In this document: positions 40,072 through 50,035 of the stretch, one piece after another
Position numbering within the stretch: the stretch's first letter is position 1
How the letters are laid out: every line of letters starts with the position of its first letter
Assembly: GCA_000697355.1 (NCBI GenBank)
Contig: JNEN01001208.1
Coordinates: 186,001 to 250,000 of the forward strand
DNA: 64,000 bases
Source of the DNA: Syncephalastrum monosporum B8922
Lineage: Eukaryota > Mucoromycota > Mucoromycetes > Mucorales > Syncephalastraceae
Reading direction: 5' to 3'
The notes under the pieces: model-generated
The model's database searches: none
The model's input: the letters and a program-made list of their open reading frames with translations, nothing else
Told to the model about the DNA's origin: nothing
Position numbers and translations under genes: made by a program

Positions 40072-41373
40072 TTACTGCCAATTAGCGCTGCCTCCACCAG
40101 GACCAGGGTTACCAAAGCCCATATTGCTACCCCGTCCAGATCCACCTGGGTTACGGTTACTGCTACCGCCCCTTCCAGCCCCACCGGCGGGTGAGTTCAT
40201 GCCCATGGGAGGCATACCCATCGGGGGCATACCCATCGGGGGCATTCCCATCGGCATGCCCATCATATTCGGGGGCATCCGGTTGCCTTCCATCATACCT
40301 TGCGGCGGCATGCCCATCATGCCCATCATGAATTCATTCATATCCATATCGCCCATCATCTAAGAATCAGCTATTGAGTACCCTGTGCCATGCCATGCCA
40401 TGCCATGCCATGACCTGGTTTCGCCATTACCTTTTTGCTTTCACGAAGCATCTTTTGCTGAGCGCAGTAAGCGCGCCAGGTGACCTCGTTGAAACCATAG
40501 TTGAAGTAATCGGTAATGTCGGCACCCGGTTTCCGCCACGGCTTGTCCTCAAAGGAATCAAGGTCGACTTCAGTAATGGGTTGGCCATTGTACTCGCCCA
40601 CGGCTTCGAGATTGATGCCACCCACGGACGGGTTGGCCTTGGCTGTGGTCGTGCTCGAGGAAGGCTGGGCTGTCGCGTTCGCAGGCGCCTTACCGCCCTG
40701 TTGCTGACCTGGTTTGATATTCACGAGCGAGGATGTCTTCTCTGCAGACGGGCTGGCGTCTCCAGCCGTCGTCTCATGTTGCCTATTTGGATATGAGCCA
40801 ATTGAAAGAAGGGAGAGAGCAAGGCTTACGTTTGGCTCGACGACAGCGGCTCATTGTCCGTTTCGAGAATGATCTCCAGATCCTGCGTCCGCGTTAGTGA
40901 AGGCTCTGTAGCTAAGAGACACCGACTTACATCGTCACTGTCTTCGTCGTCGTCTTCGGGTCCACCTCTAGGCGCGTCCTCGTCAAGGTCCATGCCGTTT
41001 TCACTTTGGTAAGGGTGAGTACGTTATTTAAGATCTATACAAAAAGCACAAAAGTCATGCTTACTTGGGCTTGTCATCGCCAGCGCTGAAGAGAAAGATC
41101 AGTTCATATCGAAAACTGTAGTTCGCTTCAGGGCACTTACGTATCAGAGGAGGTATTATGCTGCTTTTGGGCATCTATAGGCCATCAACATGCCCATGGT
41201 CAGATCATGGCCGAAAAAAATTGAAGCCTTTCTTCTCTGTTTTCATTACCTGAGGGTTCGTTCAGGGCCCATTCGTTGCCGGACGCAGAAGAGGAAGGCT
41301 GTTGCTCAGCAGCAGACGACCCATAAAGAAACTCGTCGACGTCGTCTTCGGCTGCGCTGGGATTGCGACTCAT
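40072..41373 (-). CDS. Fip1, pre-mRNA 3'-end processing factor
   Basis: Seven exons (41373-41250, 41174-41141, 41085-41065, 41003-40931, 40882-40830, 40782-40431, 40359-40072) join in phase to 314 residues. The N-terminus is acidic ([18 protein letters not shown]), as in Fip1 regions that bind poly(A) polymerase. The Fip1 motif follows: [20 protein letters not shown] and [20 protein letters not shown]. The C-terminus is Met/Pro/Gly-rich with tandem MGMPP repeats, then RGG-like. Fip1 tethers poly(A) polymerase to CPSF/CPF in the nucleus. Exon 3 is only 21 bp. Confidence 0.95.
40200..40262. repeat. 15-bp coding tandem repeat in Fip1
   Basis: Imperfect 15-bp units (GGCATACCCATCGGG type) encode the MGMPP repeats in the last Fip1 exon. 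Confidence 0.75.
40387..40412. repeat. 5-bp tandem repeat in Fip1 last intron
   Basis: Five copies of TGCCA in the intron before the last Fip1 exon. Confidence 0.8.
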
Positions 41374-41861
41374 TATGAGGAGAAAAAGCTAAAGAGACGT
41401 GCAGGCGGACTTTCTTTCTGTTTTTGTCAGTTCATTCATCCAATGATTTGGGCTCACTGTGGAACAGGTTGAGCTACAGTATTCCGTACGTTTGCAGGTA
41501 TTGCATAAACTTAAAAAGCTCTGTTATTCAGCATACGCCTATCATCTGTTGATTTGAATCCTTTGTTTGGATCCGTCGAGACCATTTTAATCCAGTGTGG
41601 CGAGGCAGTCACCCTATCGCATGTGCGTTGTACGTAGCCAAGGCAACGGTACATGCACAGAGCACCGTCCAATTATTAATCATCCGCCTCGTCATTTGTC
41701 ATCCCGGATCACAGGCCCAAACACACACAGATATAACATTGAAAGGTGATAAACACAATATTGAACAATTATAATACAAGAAACGGGAAGAAGAAATGCA
41801 AGATAGGTAAAGGAAAAAAGGGAACAAATGAGGATGAGTGATACAGAGTATGCGGCAAGGC
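41374..41861. other. Intergenic gap upstream of Fip1
   Basis: Fip1 promoter and 3' region of the unknown Cys-rich gene; no further gene seen. Confidence 0.5.
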
Positions 41862-42401
41862 TTAGATGATGGCGTACGAGCTATCGTCTGTTTGAGCGGG
41901 CTCGTCTTTGGCAAAAATGGTGGCAGCTGGTGTCTGTGGCGAGGCGAGGTCCTGAAGAAAGACGTTTCGTTTGGTATATTCTGCCTGTTGGTGGTGTTGC
42001 ACTGGGCGGTAGGAAGAAAAGAGACCACGCCAGCCTCGTTTATAAATGGGCATTGGATAAGATCGGTTAAGATAGATGCCCTGCAGCTCGCCATGCCGGC
42101 AGTACTTGCAAGACCCCACCGCGGACGGGGAAGCCGCAAAGGGATCTTCCTGGCGTTTCGTAGATCGTTCTCGATGATCGCAGTAATCGAATTCATGACC
42201 GCCATAGTAATCCGGGTTGTTATGACAACAACCCCACCGTCTCTTTTTGCCGCCGACAATGATACAGTTCGTGGGTGGCATGGCTCGCGCCTTCTTCTTT
42301 TGGTTTAATGGATTTGATCCGACAGCAGGTGGTGATGGTGGCGGTGTTGCCGTCTTTTGTTCCATCATCGCCGTCGTCGTCGCGGTTGCTATTGAGCTCA
42401 T
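41862..42401 (-). CDS. Unknown Cys/His-rich small protein
   Basis: A single-exon frame of 179 residues. Residues 1-45 are Thr/Pro-rich and disordered. The middle carries Cys/His clusters that could bind zinc: RRWGCCHNNPDYYGGHEF, DYCDHRERS and GSCKYCRHGEL. The last third is Gln/Ala-rich. I recognise no family. Its ATG is 206 bp from the divergent PIG-P start, so the two probably share a promoter region. The clustered Cys/His spacing and regular amino acid composition argue against chance; a spliced extension at the 3' end cannot be excluded. Confidence 0.55.
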   Translation of the reverse strand: MSSIATATTTAMMEQKTATPPPSPPAVGSNPLNQKKKARAMPPTNCIIVGGKKRRWGCCHNNPDYYGGHEFDYCDHRERSTKRQEDPFAASPSAVGSCKYCRHGELQGIYLNRSYPMPIYKRGWRGLFSSYRPVQHHQQAEYTKRNVFLQDLASPQTPAATIFAKDEPAQTDDSSYAII

Positions 42402-42607
42402 GATGATAATAAGCGACCGATAGTGAGGCAGAAAAGTGAATGAAAGTGGAAGAAAAGCGAGGAGGGCGGGAGATCGAGGAAAAGTAAATAGGCAAAAAAG
42501 AAAAAAATGTCGGGAAATGGTCTCTCAGCAAAGGGCGCATGGGCGCTCGCGGCTTTTTTTTCCAGAGATTGTGCTCCCGCTGATCAGTGGATTTCTTTTT
42601 ACAGGCG
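42402..42607. promoter_or_regulatory. Bidirectional promoter region, unknown gene / PIG-P
   Basis: 206 bp between two divergent ATGs. It contains a T-rich tract followed by ...TTTTTACAG just before the PIG-P ATG, which could also be a 5'-UTR intron end. Confidence 0.5.
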
Positions 42608-44018
42608 ATGTCTCACAAGGCAGAGGACAACAGCTATTACAGCGAGGGAGACGACCATAACCTGCACGCCGCACGGCCTGCCCAGCAGCAGCTCAACACG
42701 TCGCAATCCACCTCGTCCTTGCCTGCGCTGGTCAATCTTGCCCTGTCTGCCACTGCCAATCTCTCCAAACGATCATCCTCCGACTTCCTTCCCCATCGAC
42801 TGAACCACGTCCAGCAGCGCCAGCACCTCCAGCAGCAACAGGCTCGTCGCAACGCGTGCGTATCAGCCGTCTGTTTGTGCCAAGATATCCTCTAATTGGT
42901 AGATATGTTATATTATATTGTAGGTCTCTGAGACGACGCAATTCGTTTAGCAGCTTCTTGACGAGCAAGTTTGGTAAAAAGCGGCAAGATGCTAGCCCCG
43001 ATATGGCGCGATCCATGGACCTCGAGTCATTCAGGCAGCCTCTCCTCCTTCAACCCAGAACGCATCTTCAGCCGCCCCGCCCCGCCACCACCCGCTCAAA
43101 GAAGCCAGATACCCCCACCGGCCAGGTCCGTAAAGGCCATCGACCCCGCTCCTACTCAGAGTAAGTCCTAAGCAGGTGCAGCTCAACGTACTCACTTCTT
43201 TCTGGTGCAGCAGAGTCCCTGCAGCGACCGCTCCCATTGAACGCGCTCCGCCCGTTGCCATGACAAACAAGACACCCATCTATGAGTACTACGGGTTTGT
43301 TATGTACCTGGCCTCCTTTGTTGCATTTGGTAAAACCCCAGGGCACAAGGCGTAATGACAAGTACCTGACTATAATTTTCATTTCCTAGGCATCTATCTG
43401 ATATGGGCTTATGTGCCCGACGAGATTCTCCACAGCCTGGGTATTACATACTACCCGAAACGGCAAGTTATCCGGAGTGCAATTGTTTAGGAGGCAGATG
43501 ACTTATATGACACAGGTATTGGGCCTTGGCGATCCCCATCTGGCTGGTCACTCTCGTGTGGTTTATCTTCATTTCGTTCATGAGCATCAACTTGATGAAC
43601 ACCCCACCTCTCGACTCCTACAAGTGCATTACAGGTAGGAGCAACCGCAATCCTTCTGCGCGAAAACCTTAATTAAAACATAATTTTGCCCTTTTTTTTT
43701 TTTTTACTACTAGATGAGCACGCCCATATCATGCGGCTGACGTCTGTGCAGGCCGACCCGACCCGACCGCCAGATTACATGCCCGAACTGCATGATATTC
43801 CGATCAGCGTCGTCAACGCCTTTCTGTACCCGCCCGAACTTGAGACAGGGGAAGAAGCAACCACAGGGGACAAGCCTATGGGGTCGACATCGACACCCGC
43901 AACTCAGACTCGGTTAAGAAAGCGAGGGCGTCGGCAGAGTCTCTCCAGTTACATTCATAATGACAATACCAAACATCAGCAAACACAGCCGCGATATCGC
44001 CATGGCGAGCGCCTATGA
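42608..44018 (+). CDS. PIG-P, GPI-GlcNAc transferase subunit, with long N-terminal arm
   Basis: Six exons (42608-42855, 42924-43160, 43211-43329, 43390-43462, 43516-43634, 43714-44018) join in phase to 366 residues. The PIG-P core is about 190-285: IYEYYGFVMYLASFVAF, IYLIWAYVPDEILHSLGI, YYPKRYWALAIPIWLVTLV, FMSINLMNTPPLDSYKCITD. It has two membrane helices. PIG-P is part of the ER enzyme adding GlcNAc to phosphatidylinositol in the first GPI-anchor step. The N-terminal ~185 residues are Ser/Gln/Arg-rich and much longer than in typical PIG-P; the C-terminus is also extended and basic. Intron 4 (43463-43515) uses a GC donor (ACG|GCAAGT). The stop is 44 bp before the next ATG. Confidence 0.92.
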
Positions 44019-44062
44019 TTCGCTGTTACTGGCTGTGACTCAAGGTCCGCTGAGGGTCCATC

Positions 44063-45724
44063 ATGTTTCTTTCTCTCCTCAGCAGATCCACCCGCACTAC
44101 CGCTGCCGCTGCCGCTGCTGCTATTCCTGAGCGTCCTTCCTCGTCTTCCCGCTTCCTCATTTCTCTTCACCGCTCATTCTCTACCGCCATGGCTTCCAAA
44201 AAGTCGTTTACTCCCGCCGAGCGCGTCTCCAAATTCGAGAAAGACGGTAATTCATAAGCAGCATCGCACTCGACAAGAGAACGAGAAAGAGAAAGAGAAC
44301 GAAAGCTCACTCCAGTCTAGTCTGGTCTATTTTTACCCCTTTGGCTGCCGAGACCAAGGCCATTAACCTCGGCCAAGGCTTCATGAAGTAGGTTGCGAGT
44401 CATTCTTGCCTTCGCATCCCTCCAGTAACACTGTTCTGTCCCTTTTTTCCAGCTTTGGTCCTCCTGCTGTCGTACAAGAGGCCGCGAAGCACGCCATCGA
44501 CGTGGTCGAGTCGAACCAATACAGGTACCTCTCCAACCTACGATACAAAAGACACAGAACCTCACTCTACCTCGTTGCCTAGCCACCCCAAGGGCCGCCC
44601 GCGCCTACGAAACGCGCTCGCAGCATCGTACACGCCCGAGTTTGGCCGGACCCTCGACCCCGAGACCAACATTCTCGTTACGGCCGGCGCGAACGAGGCC
44701 ATGTACGCGACCTTTGCCGGCTACCTCAACGAGGGCGACGAGGTCATTGTGATCGAACCCTTCTTTGACCAGTACATCTCCAACATTACCATGAACGGCG
44801 GCAAGGTCGTCTTTTGCCCGCTGCGCGCGCCCGAACGCGCCGCGAGCCACACCATCTCCTCCGCCGAGTGGAAGATTGACCTCGACGAGCTGCGCTCCAA
44901 GGTCACCGACAAGACCAAGATGATCGTCCTCAACACGCCCCACAACCCGGTCGGCAAAGTCTTTAGCGAAGAGGAGCTGCTGGCCATCGGTCAGGTCGCG
45001 GAAGACAATGACCTGATCATCCTGTCCGACGAAGTGGTAAGTTCAAGGGAAGAAAGTGGGTTGTGCTAGATCCGTCAGGGTCTCATTCTCTGCCGCTTAG
45101 TATGACCGCCTATACTTCCCTCCACTCAACAAATTCCCGCGCATTGCTACGCTCGGCAACCTGTGGGAACGCACGCTCACCGTTGGCTCGGGCGGCAAGA
45201 GCTTCGCCGCGACCGGCTGGCGTGTCGGCTGGCTCATTGGCCCTGAGCATCTGATCAAGTACTCCTTTGCGGCTCAGACCCGTGTCGTGTTCTCCGTCAA
45301 CTCTCCCTGCCAGGAGGCGGTTGCGGCTGGTCTCGAGGCCTCGCTGAAGGAGCCCATCTTCCAGGACCAGATCGACGCCTACCTCAAGAAACGCGCCATC
45401 CTGTCCCAGGTCTTTGACGAGCTTCAACTGCCCTACACCGTTCCTGAGGGCGCGTACTACATCTTGGTCAACACGACCCAGATCAACGTCCCGCAGGACT
45501 ACCCCTTCCCGGCCGAGCTCGACTCGCGTGGCGCTGATTTCAAGACCTGCTACTGGCTGACCAAAGAGCTTGGCGTGTGTGCCATCCCGCCCTCTGAGTT
45601 CTACTCGCGCGATCACTGGGACCTCGCCGCAAACTTTGCTCGCTTCGCGTTCTGCAAGACGGACGATGTCCTTCACCAGGCGGTCGAGCGGCTCCGGGGT
45701 CTCAAGGCTTACATGAAGCAATAG
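44063..45724 (+). CDS. Kynurenine/glutamine aminotransferase-like PLP enzyme
   Basis: Five exons (44063-44246, 44321-44387, 44453-44524, 44583-45036, 45101-45724) join in phase to 466 residues. It is a fold-type I aminotransferase. Visible: INLGQGFMNFGPP, SNQYSHPKGRPRLRNALA, TAGANEAMYATFAGY, EPFFDQYISNI, NTPHNPVGKVFSEEEL, LSDEVYDRLYFP, the PLP lysine in TVGSGGKSFAATGWRVGW (Lys about 292), and the substrate Arg region ANFARFAFCK. Closest to Bna3/KAT enzymes that convert kynurenine to kynurenate and transaminate glutamine. The first ATG gives an Arg/Ser/Ala-rich mitochondrial presequence; a second in-frame ATG (44190, MASKKS) would give a cytosolic form. AATAAA follows the stop. Confidence 0.94.
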
Positions 45725-46073
45725 ATTGCAATAAAATGCAGAAAGGAAAAAAGGATTCTGGATACTATTTCACTGACCTATGCAATGAGTCTGTGTGGAA
45801 AGCCCAAATGTACACTGAATACAGTATGTGTCTAGCAAATAATGCACCAAAGACACGTCCATGGCTCTCATGTACTGGCCTCTATGTGGCGTCACGTCTT
45901 GACTCCAACAATCATGATGTCGTAACTCTGCATCCAGAACTGCGTGCCATCCCCATACTGTCTTCCTATGCTCGCCGTATCCTGTTTTTCCAACTCGAGT
46001 ATTCAATAGCGCTTTTCAACCATCACCGTTATCAACTTATATGCGGCAGCTTCTAGCAATCCTACGAAGTTCT

Positions 46074-46129
<56 letters not shown>

Positions 46130-46176
46130 TTTTCCTTGAAGGCGTCCGTTCCGCTGGCTCAGAGCCACATAGTCGC
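45725..46176. other. Gene-free stretch with long T tract
   Basis: 3' region of the aminotransferase gene and the homopolymer listed separately; nothing else supported. Confidence 0.5.
46075..46126. repeat. 52-nt T homopolymer
   Basis: An uninterrupted run of about 52 T on the plus strand. It could mark the poly(A) end of a minus-strand retroposed sequence lying to its right, but no retroelement body is visible; assembly or polymerase slippage may alter its length. Confidence 0.85.
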
Positions 46177-46536
46177 ATGATTATCGCAGGCGATTTCAGT
46201 CTTGTTATGGTCACCCACTCTAACACACGTCTCTCGCCTCGGCCTCATCCGTTTTTTATATACATGTACTCGAATTTCGTGATGCTATTAACGAGCCACG
46301 TGTACCTGTCCGACCGAGTTTTCATGGTGCAAGATCCAAATGAACGTTTTTATAGTTGTGGAACCACAGATGATGGTGATGAAAATACGGATGTCAGCCA
46401 TTCATTCAATTTAAATTCTGATGATATAAATTCTAGCGATGTAAGTTCAATTGGTGTACATGATGATAGTGGTTGGAATAAATTTGATTTCTTTGATAGT
46501 ATTGGTAGCTTGAATAATGTAGTCAGTACCACCTAA
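46177..46536 (+). CDS. Weakly supported acidic open reading frame
   Basis: A 119-residue frame. Its second half is unusually Asp/Ser/Asn-rich (DDGDENTDVSHSFNLNSDD, IGVHDDSGWNKFDFFDSI) and AT-rich in codon use, unlike nearby genes. There is no recognised domain. It may be an exon of an unrecognised gene or low-complexity chance. Confidence 0.25.
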   Translation: MIIAGDFSLVMVTHSNTRLSPRPHPFFIYMYSNFVMLLTSHVYLSDRVFMVQDPNERFYSCGTTDDGDENTDVSHSFNLNSDDINSSDVSSIGVHDDSGWNKFDFFDSIGSLNNVVSTT

Positions 46537-46887
46537 AAATTTGTATGAAACAAAGAAAACGTCCTGTGCTTGCATAATTTTGGTTTTGTCCCGCCTGATT
46601 TATTCCCACATACATCAAGAGCAATGACGTGGACTTCCTGAGTGATTCTTGAACTGGTCATGCCTTATTTCTATGATTCTCTTCGTCTGCCCATGTGCTC
46701 GTGGATTCGGCTTCTGGCGAGCACGCCCACAGCAGGCGGCAAAAAGTGAAGCGTTTCAAAATGTACTCCTGGCCACCTTTTCCAACTTGGCACAGTCTCT
46801 GGGTTTCTCTGAATCTCAATCCGACTGGGAACGAATCAAGCAGCAAACGAAGTCAGTTGCACCAAGATTTCAGTTTCGACAAGAAGC

Positions 46888-47838
46888 ATGGCGGCAGCGC
46901 TTGCTCAAGTCCCTGTAGCGCCGTTGCAACACGCTACTCAAGATAGTCTACAAGTAGACTCGGACACGACGACAAAGATCAAAAATTATCCCACACCTCG
47001 GACAGCGACCGGTGTCAAGCTTCTCCTAGACAAGCAACGCGGTACCTGGCTCATGGAACGCGTAAAACAACAGCTCAGTGCTCTACAAAAGATATCGCCG
47101 ATGCCGTCCGAGCTTCCTCGCTGCCACCGTCATCTTTGCATGCTTTCCGCGACTTCCGTCGTTCGATGTCATCTACAAACTTGAAACGACGTCTGGAAAT
47201 ATGCTCCAAATGGAACGATCGACGGACGGATCCGGTGTCGTGGAGCACACTCTCAGCCATTCTCGCCTCGACGCCTGCTTGCGAGTATTTTCGCGACCGA
47301 TCCAGTCTTCAAACAAGAATGGTCGAATGGCAAGCTGGAGTCGTCAAAAGGAGTTCTTGAGTCGTCCAAACCGGATTATGTGGCCGTTGTTCGTCCGTGG
47401 TTCACCCGTTTTGATCTCTGCGTATGCGACGTCAAGCCGGAAGGCAAGAACAGCTCGCGGACCTTCTCCGACACTGTGAAGTTAGGCATTGAAATGCAAG
47501 TCATGATCAGTGCCTTAATAACAGAGAGCCTGGAGTATCCCCGTGTTTGCGGCATACTGGTGAAGGGCTACGTCATGGGAATCTATGCTATGGATGGCAG
47601 CCATACTCCAGTATATAGGCGTGTGCTGCTCGACTCTATCACCTTGCCTAGCTTCACAGCATCTTTTGGCCTCTTCCCCACGGCGTTCCGAAACTTGCCG
47701 CAAGTTACGGTATGCGATATATATATATATATATATACGAGTATCGAAGAGCACCTGGTCCTTACATTCCGAATGGCGATTTGGGGCCTAGCCTTCATCC
47801 AGCTTTGCGACGCAGGAAGGAGTGATCCGGAGATCTAG
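46888..47838 (+). pseudogene. Decayed member of a lineage-specific fungal family
   Basis: Coding-like pieces lie in successive frames: TGVKLLLDKQRGTWLMERVK (46.98-47.09 kb), then HAFRDFRRSMSSTNLKRRLE with DRRTDPVSWSTLSAILAST (47.13-47.33 kb), then DPVFKQEWSNGKLESSKGVL and KPDYVAVVRPWFTRFDLCVC through CGILVKGYVMGIYAMDGSH (47.3-47.7 kb). Joining needs at least two frame changes without plausible introns, so it is probably a pseudogene. I associate this DVKPEG/CGILVxGY type with uncharacterised Mucoromycota proteins; function unknown. A (TA)9 tract at 47717-47735 interrupts the end. Confidence 0.5.
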
Positions 47839-48044
47839 TGGGGGCTGTGATGATCCAGAGCCGAAGGCGGAGGGACTCAGTCGCACCCGAAATGCAGATC
47901 GGAGGCTCACGTAGGATCGCAGCGAAGCGGTCGCACATCTGGTATATATATATTTGAAAAAAGCAAACATAGTCTCATTCTTAGATCATCCATCGCCTTA
48001 TAGAACATTGCTGCCGCGACAGCCTATGCCCTTGATGGACTGCA

Positions 48045-48140
48045 AGTCAATAAGGCTAAAGGAAAACGCAAATGTCCTGCATACAGCTGGATTCAAGATT
48101 CAAAGCCGAATACTCTGCGTGAGAGAAAATAATGTGCGCT
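48045..48140 (+). repeat. Direct repeat unit 1 of a duplicated coding-like segment
   Basis: About 95 bp starting CAATAAGGCTAAAGGAAA and encoding KAKGKRKCPAYSWIQDSKPN in one frame; repeated at 48964-49055 at roughly 85-90 percent identity by eye. Confidence 0.75.
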
Positions 48141-49090
48141 TGACATAGCCTGTGACGCAGCTTCAAGGCAAATTTTAGCATATGCTTGCAATTTGCAAAA
48201 AGCGAACGCATCTGCGGTCGATACAGTTGCTGGCAACAGTGTCGGTACGACTACTGGGCTGACCAATGCTGCACTGAGAAAGGTTGAACAAGCGAACCGT
48301 CACCGAACTGGAAGGTACCTAGCATTATTTTAAAATATTAGTCATGGCGCGTCTCTAAGCACTTGACAATAAATAGTACGCCTCAACCACCATGCAGCGG
48401 CGGTAACAAGTCAAATAGTCTCGTCTACATATCGCCAAAGCTCGCCGGATGTGAACGTAAGAATCTTACGAGCGTGCTGGCTCATATCATGCCAACGCAT
48501 CCACTTTTGTATGTGTCAGGGGACACTCAAGCTTTCGAATGTGCACTATTGACAACAATGTCAACAATGATTGTGCTGACGACCATAACAGTGACGGCGA
48601 CAACAACGATAGCACCAGAGGACTTGATGAGAATGAAACATCGTTCCTCAGCGATGGTCATCACACCACCTGTCAGTTTATCTACATATTCGAGAATTTG
48701 GAGCCGTGGCCGGAAAACGTTGTCAATCCATGGGTGGTCGGCAGCATCGACATGATGGAGGCGCTTAGAGCGATCCATACTGAGTCGATTAAGGGTGGTT
48801 CGCATGGTGACTTATCCGATTTGCGCATCCTGACGCTACACTACATCTTTTGGTTTTCAGTTGACGAAAGCTTCTCGTGCACCTGGTGGCTGACGATGCC
48901 ACAACGTCAGGAGATTGTGCACGATATAACCGCCCTCTTGACGACAACATGTCTTCCAACGAGCCAATAAGGCTAAAGGAAAGCGCAAGTTTCCTGCATA
49001 CAGCTGGATCCACGATTCGAAGCCGAATATCGTGCGCCAGAGAATATATATTCTGTTCACATTTGTTTTCTTCATAAGTGTTATCTTCTT
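48141..49090 (+). pseudogene. Decayed unknown gene with possible C-terminal membrane segment
   Basis: Frames shift through the region: FENLEPWPENVVNPWVVGSI, DMMEALRAIHTESIKGGSHG and RILTLHYIFWFSVDESFSCT in one frame, then KAKGKRKFPAYSWIHDSKPN followed by a hydrophobic end (YILFTFVFFISVIFFWLFC) in another. This looks like a once-intact gene whose 3' exon is also present as the repeat at 48045-48140. Family not recognised; probably specific to the lineage. Confidence 0.4.
48964..49055 (+). repeat. Direct repeat unit 2
   Basis: Second copy of the 48045-48140 segment, 0.92 kb downstream, same orientation. Confidence 0.75.
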
Positions 49091-50035
49091 TTGGCTTTTC
49101 TGCCATTACTGCTAAGTCCGCGAAGACTCACCGAAAGTCGCGTGTCTCGAGTATTGCGAACGAGTGGTGATAGTCCTCGTTGGATGCACCGCCTCACACA
49201 GTTTGCGTACCCGATTTTAAGCAGCATAGACTTTTGAATACCTTTCCATCAACTTCTGAGAGGTATTCTATGAGCGTGTTCGCACTATTCGCGTCAAAAG
49301 TCTTTCAAATACGGAGCCCATGCATAATATACAAGGTAAATTATTCCTTGAGCGTAGAGATATGTTTGTACGCGATCCAAGTATTTGAGGATACTGCTGT
49401 ATTTCTGCCAGCGCATTGTAGTAGGGGTGTCGCCGTGATAGTGAACATAGAGGATACGTGTTACGCAGGAAAGACTGAGACCCCCTTGGAGAGTACAAAG
49501 TCATCCACCGACAGAGAAAGCGATACGCAAGGGATATAGATGAATTTTACAAAACACGAGCAATATCGCAAATTGTAACCTGCGCATAACAAGAAGATAT
49601 TCAGCGTATGGGAACACACTCCTTACATGGCCAAAGTTGAAGACCAACAAGTCCCACAGTCACGTTTTGCTAGTCGGTGTACTGTAAGCTCTTCTAACTA
49701 GGTGATATAAATGCGTCTGCTTGTTATATTCATCACTGTGTTGGTGACTCCGTGCGCCAGCCCAAGAACATGAGGCAGTGTGCTCATTGGAGCTTCTCGA
49801 CCACCCTATCCAGCAGTCGGTCATTCATAATATCAAATATAAAATTCGTTTGTTATGGATATGTAGAGAAGCGAGCACAGAGGACAAAACAGCAGCATGA
49901 AATATGGGTCATTAGCGATGGTGAGAGCGCGCGCAAGATATATTATTGGTTGAGTGTGAGTAGTTGTGAGTTTGCTATATGACGGGCCAGGAACAGAAAA
50001 AAAGAAGAGGAGTATAGTAAGTAGAGTACAGTTTT
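49091..50035. other. Gene-free stretch left of the RhoGAP gene
   Basis: About 0.95 kb without supported genes; a 119-residue frame near 49180-49539 has no coding character. Confidence 0.5.

Noticed and set aside
47140..47360. 24-bp intron that would repair the frame in the lineage-specific pseudogene
   Set aside because: Too short to be spliced; a frameshift is the simpler explanation.
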